A stretch of 8,162 nt of DNA from an uncultured bacterium. Lineage in GTDB: Bacteria; Planctomycetota; Phycisphaerae; Phycisphaerales; SM1A02. Position numbers and translations under genes: made by a program. Within the stretch, counting starts at the first letter, position 1. Every line of letters starts with the position of its first letter. The notes below the pieces were generated by a model. The model had not been told where the DNA came from. It made no database searches and saw only the letters and a program-made list of their open reading frames with translations. Shown in pieces: positions 5,931-8,162 of the stretch. The stretch is taken from contig CAJACJ010000059.1 of assembly GCA_903938205.1 (NCBI GenBank), forward strand, positions 1-8,162, read 5' to 3'.

Positions 5931-6617
5931 TTACTTTGCCGCCTGAAGTACTGCCTTTGTCTTATATAGACGTTTTGGGGTGCGAATTAACAAATATCCA
6001 TTGGACGCCCCAGGCACCGCGCCTTTGACGACCAGTAAATTCTTTTCAACATCAACTGAGATCAGATCAAGACTGCGAATTGTTGTTCGCTCGCCACCCA
6101 TGCGGCCGGACATTTTCTTGCCCTTCTTAATCTTGGCGCCGTGACCGCGATCGGTTCCGTGGCTGCCGATGCTTCCAGGTGAACGATGCTTTCGTTCAGT
6201 ACCGTGGCTTGCGCAAATACCTTTGAAGTTCCAACGAACCATTGTTCCTTGGAAACCCTTGCCCTTGGAGACGCCAGTCACATCGACAAACTTCATGCCG
6301 GTGAATGTGTCAACCGAAAGAATTTGCCCAAGCTCGTACGCGGTTGCTTCCTCATCTTTTTCAAGACGAAGTTCTTGATGCACGCGCTTTGGAGTTGAAC
6401 CGGCCTTGGCGTCATGGCCAATGAGTTGCTGCGTTGTGGCACGCGGCTTGGAATCATCGTACGCAAGTTGAACCGCGGCATATCCGTCAGATTTGCCGGT
6501 TTTCACTTGGGTCACGACGCATGGACCAGCCTGAATCACGGTGACGGGAATATTGCGCCCATCTTCCATGAACCAGCGAGTCATTCCAATTTTTTTTCCG
6601 AGAATTGCGATTGGCAT
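5931..6617 (-). CDS. rplC: 50S ribosomal protein L3
   Basis: L3 is an early assembly protein whose internal loop approaches the peptidyl transferase centre. The 228-residue product begins MPIAILGKKIGMTRWFMEDG, and has VTVIQAGPCVVTQVKT, then GVSKGKGFQGTMVRWNFKG (115-133), ASHGTERKHRSPGSIG, KKGKKMSGRMGGERTT, and NLLVVKGAVPGA. Length is normal (about 205-230). The Gln that follows GSIG in enterobacteria and is methylated by PrmB is Ser here, so that modification should be absent. The start is 15 nt after the rpsJ stop, with only a weak purine site upstream. Downstream lies the unusual 147-nt spacer before rplD. Confidence 0.97.
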   Translation of the reverse strand: MPIAILGKKIGMTRWFMEDGRNIPVTVIQAGPCVVTQVKTGKSDGYAAVQLAYDDSKPRATTQQLIGHDAKAGSTPKRVHQELRLEKDEEATAYELGQILSVDTFTGMKFVDVTGVSKGKGFQGTMVRWNFKGICASHGTERKHRSPGSIGSHGTDRGHGAKIKKGKKMSGRMGGERTTIRSLDLISVDVEKNLLVVKGAVPGASNGYLLIRTPKRLYKTKAVLQAAK

Positions 6618-6632
6618 TGTGTGGTCCGTTTC

Positions 6633-6947
6633 TTACGCCTTAATTTTTACAAACACGCCTGCGGGAACAACCAAACGGTTGAGCGCGTCGACCGTGCGTG
6701 GATTGACATCGGTGATGTCGATGATGCGCTTGTGCGTGCGAATTTCAAATTGCTCGCGGCTTTTCTTATCGATGAATGGTGAACGATTCACGGTGTAAAT
6801 TTCGCGACGGGTTGGAAGCGGAACAGGACCAGCGACTCGCGCACCAGTGCGCTTGGCGTGATCAACAATTTCACGAGCCGAAGCATCGAGAGCTTGGTGA
6901 TCGTACGCTTCCATTCGGATGCGGATTGTGCCAGCGGTCATTGCCAT
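6633..6947 (-). CDS. rpsJ: 30S ribosomal protein S10, first gene of the cluster
   Basis: S10 is a 30S head protein and in many bacteria also the NusE partner of NusB in antitermination. The 104-residue product (MAMTAGTIRIRMEAYDHQAL...) has DASAREIVDHAKRTGARVAG, then PLPTRREIYTVNRSPFIDKK, REQFEIRTHKRIIDI and VPAGVFVKIKA, a full-length match to the family (about 102-105). The frame stays open to 7214, but the upstream part is not S10-like and crosses the candidate promoter. The ATG at 6947 gives the right length and has GAAGGG 11 bases upstream. A second ATG two codons in (6941) is possible. No tuf, fusA or rpsG lies upstream. Instead there is a divergent gene, so rpsJ heads the transcript. Confidence 0.97.
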   Translation of the reverse strand: MAMTAGTIRIRMEAYDHQALDASAREIVDHAKRTGARVAGPVPLPTRREIYTVNRSPFIDKKSREQFEIRTHKRIIDITDVNPRTVDALNRLVVPAGVFVKIKA

Positions 6948-6981
6948 TGCGATACAAGCCCTTCGTAAAGAAACACAACCT

Positions 6982-7020
6982 ATTTCCGCGCGCGGCTCGA
7001 TGCCGTGCGAAGGCGGAAAT
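6982..7020 (-). promoter_or_regulatory. Strong hairpin in the S10 leader
   Basis: In the operon's sense the RNA pairs ATTTCCGC with GCGGAAAT (8 bp), then GC/GC, one A-C mismatch, and CGGC/GCCG closing a five-base loop (ATCGA). A four-base CUUC bulge sits on the 5' side. About 14 pairs make it the most stable structure seen in the window. It would begin about six bases after the predicted transcription start and end 34 bases before the rpsJ ATG. E. coli uses a leader here for L4 autoregulation. Whether this hairpin has that job is inference. Confidence 0.6.
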
Positions 7021-7032
7021 GGGGGATCGACA

Positions 7033-7060
7033 AAGGTATGCGATTGTGCGTTTCTGTCAA
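7033..7060 (-). promoter_or_regulatory. Candidate sigma70-type promoter of the S10 operon
   Basis: The minus strand has a perfect -35 TTGACA (7060-7055), 16 bases of spacer, and TACCTT (7038-7033), which keeps the T, A and final T of TATAAT. Transcription would start near 7026, giving a leader of about 79 nt with the hairpin at its very 5' end. A competing candidate is TTGAAT, 16 bases, TAACGA in the AT-rich stretch further upstream (about 7103-7076). Confidence 0.5.
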
Positions 7061-7064
7061 GCGG

Positions 7065-7093
7065 TTGGGGGATATTCGTTACGAATTTAAAAA
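7065..7093 (+). promoter_or_regulatory. Candidate promoter of the divergent exported-protein gene
   Basis: TTGGGG (7065-7070), 17 bases, then TAAAAA (7088-7093) give a modest sigma70-like pair on the plus strand. A start near 7100 leaves about 25 nt before the GTG at 7125, which favours that start over the in-frame ATG at 7038. The match is weak and the AT-rich stretch makes chance likely. Confidence 0.3.
7074..7086. repeat. Perfect palindrome in the divergent control region
   Basis: ATTCGT-T-ACGAAT is a 6-bp inverted repeat with a one-base centre. It lies inside the candidate plus-strand promoter spacer and upstream of the S10 promoter, so it could be a transcription factor operator. A second AT-only dyad (AATTT/AAATT, 7084-7095) adjoins it. 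Neither has a recognised binding protein. Confidence 0.35.
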
Positions 7094-7124
7094 TTTCATT
7101 CAAGTTTGCGGTAGTCTTGCAACC

Positions 7125-8162
7125 GTGAGTTGCCCCTACCTTCGCTTGATCAACTTTAGATTTCTTGTGACATTTGCTGCCACTTGCCTTATTTTGAGTG
7201 CGGCAAGCGGTCAAACCGGTGGAAATTCTGTTGATTCTGGGGCATCCGCTGCTTCAAAGTCCAATAATAACACAAATAAAACGCAAAATAGTGATGTACA
7301 GTCAAAAAAAGCTGGCCAAGCAACGCCTGGATTAAACGAGCCCGCAGCGCCCAAGGCTGCCCTGGAAAAAGTAGAGCTCGAAACCAAGCCCCACGACTTT
7401 GAGTCTTTGGGTCTGAAAATTCAACTGCCCAAAGGGACTTTGGTTGCCAAAGAGTCAGCGGGCAACACCATGTCGTGGATGGTGGCCGATGAGCGCGATC
7501 CCGCGCGCTGGTTCTTTCGCCTGCAAGCAGTCACATCAAGCGATCCACAAAGCGACACCGAGTCGCAAATGCAAAATCATTTGCAAAGTTTAAAGACAGC
7601 TGGAAGCCAGTTCACATTGTTGTTTGATCGCCCAACAAAAATCTGCGGGCTGCCCGCGCGATTTTTTTGGCTGTCCACTCCAACCGGCGAAGTGCGCGCG
7701 ATTAGCGGTTGGTTCATGCTGCAAACTGGAATTGGAAATTTTATTGTGTTCAGTATTTTGACGACTGAAAAAGATTTTGAATACGCGGAGTCGGCCCTTG
7801 ACCGCGCAGTGAGCACCATTGAATTGCGCGACATGAGCGCGGTGCAAAAAGAGCGCGACGATCGTTTGCAACTTGGCTCGCAAGTGTTGAAGTCATTCAC
7901 TCCAGCGTTGCTGAAAAAACTCGCCGACGGAAAGAAGCGCCTCTTTCGTTCATGGTTGGAAACTCCGCAAGGCGATGTTGAACAAGCCTGGATCGCCATT
8001 GAAATTTCGCAGGCGCCCCGTGGCATGGTCGATCCAGGGGCAAACGCAAAAAACCTTACGGAAAGCGGCAAAGAAGCTGGTTTTTTAATTTCTATTGACA
8101 GTCGAAGCATTGGAGACGACGGCTTGACGTTGACCAGTTCGCGCAACCGATATTGGTTGGCG
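7125..8162 (+). CDS. Predicted exported protein of unknown function, C-terminus beyond the window
   Basis: An uninterrupted frame from GTG 7125 to the window end gives 346 codons with no stop. The N-terminus (MSCPYLRLINFRFLVTFAAT, then CLILSAASGQ) looks like a signal peptide with a possible cleavage near residue 29. Residues about 30-75 form a Ser/Asn/Lys/Ala-rich linker. A globular region follows: LGLKIQLPKGTLV, then SWMVADERDPARWFFRLQAV (about 116-135), CGLPARFFWLS, GWFMLQTGIGNFIVFSILTT and a helix YAESALDRAVSTIEL. This strand-rich pattern ending in a helix loosely recalls PsbP/Mog1-like or DUF1795 proteins, a weak impression only. From about residue 255 a second region begins. The frame can extend upstream to an ATG at 7038 (29 more residues), which would bury the signal peptide, so GTG is preferred. 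There is no strong Shine-Dalgarno. It is divergent from rpsJ and has no visible ribosomal role. Confidence 0.8.
   Translation, partial: MSCPYLRLINFRFLVTFAATCLILSAASGQTGGNSVDSGASAASKSNNNTNKTQNSDVQSKKAGQATPGLNEPAAPKAALEKVELETKPHDFESLGLKIQLPKGTLVAKESAGNTMSWMVADERDPARWFFRLQAVTSSDPQSDTESQMQNHLQSLKTAGSQFTLLFDRPTKICGLPARFFWLSTPTGEVRAISGWFMLQTGIGNFIVFSILTTEKDFEYAESALDRAVSTIELRDMSAVQKERDDRLQLGSQVLKSFTPALLKKLADGKKRLFRSWLETPQGDVEQAWIAIEISQAPRGMVDPGANAKNLTESGKEAGFLISIDSRSIGDDGLTLTSSRNRYWLA

Noticed and set aside
7038..7124. In-frame ATG at 7038 as the start of the exported protein
   Set aside because: It would place 29 residues before an otherwise normal signal peptide, and it overlaps the -10 element proposed for the S10 promoter. 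It cannot be fully excluded.
6948..7214. N-terminal extension of the S10 frame (open to 7214, 193 residues in total)
   Set aside because: The added 89 residues are not S10-like, and they overlap the candidate promoter, the leader hairpin and the divergent gene. The ATG at 6947 gives a full-length S10.
7577..8146. Minus-strand open frame of 189 codons opposite the exported-protein gene
   Set aside because: The plus-strand frame is longer, has a signal peptide and protein-like composition, and stays open to the edge. The antisense product is rich in Ser, Arg and Cys without recognisable motifs.
1..8162. CRISPR arrays, insertion sequences, rRNA or tRNA genes
   Set aside because: No regularly spaced direct repeats, transposase motifs, flanking target duplications or conserved RNA gene segments were seen on either strand.

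Overview
This window is a bacterial S10-spc ribosomal protein cluster. It lies entirely on the minus strand, so it reads from high to low coordinates, and a divergent gene for a predicted exported protein runs off the right edge on the plus strand. The minus-strand order is rpsJ(S10)-rplC(L3)-rplD(L4)-rplW(L23)-rplB(L2)-rpsS(S19)-rplV(L22)-rpsC(S3)-rplP(L16)-rpmC(L29)-rpsQ(S17)-rplN(L14)-rplX(L24)-rplE(L5). This is the classical bacterial order, and the S10 and spc parts join with only 18 nt between rpsQ and rplN. All 14 proteins look intact, apart from rplE, which loses its last few codons at base 1. The organism is a bacterium of intermediate GC. Ribosomal protein signatures and the style of the exported protein suggest Planctomycetota, perhaps Phycisphaerae, but this is an impression from reading and was not tested by phylogeny.

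Layout: bases 1-6947 are packed coding sequence with gaps of 14-34 nt or overlapping stop/start codons (TAATG at rplN/rplX and rplD/rplW, ATGA at rpmC/rpsQ). Most genes have a purine-rich ribosome binding site. The one exception to the packing is a 147-nt gap between rplC and rplD (5784-5930). It has no credible gene but can fold, in the operon's sense, into four consecutive stem-loops, the last of which abuts the rplD ribosome binding site. Bases 6948-7124 form the divergent control region. It holds a candidate promoter for the operon with a perfect TTGACA -35, a very stable 39-nt hairpin at the predicted 5' end of the S10 mRNA, a small palindrome, and a weaker candidate promoter for the plus-strand gene. 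Bases 7125-8162 encode at least 346 residues of a secreted protein with a signal peptide, a low-complexity linker and a globular domain of unknown function.

The ribosomal genes supply proteins of both subunits. L22, L4, L23 and L29 line or surround the peptide exit tunnel, L2 and L3 reach toward the peptidyl transferase centre, and S3, S10 and S19 build the 30S head. L4 is the known autogenous regulator of the S10 operon in enterobacteria. That makes the two RNA structures here, one at the head of the operon and one directly before rplD, the most interesting items in the window. Other oddities are an L29 of twice the usual length, a changed motif in the most conserved loop of L2, and acidic residues in the tunnel hairpin of L22.
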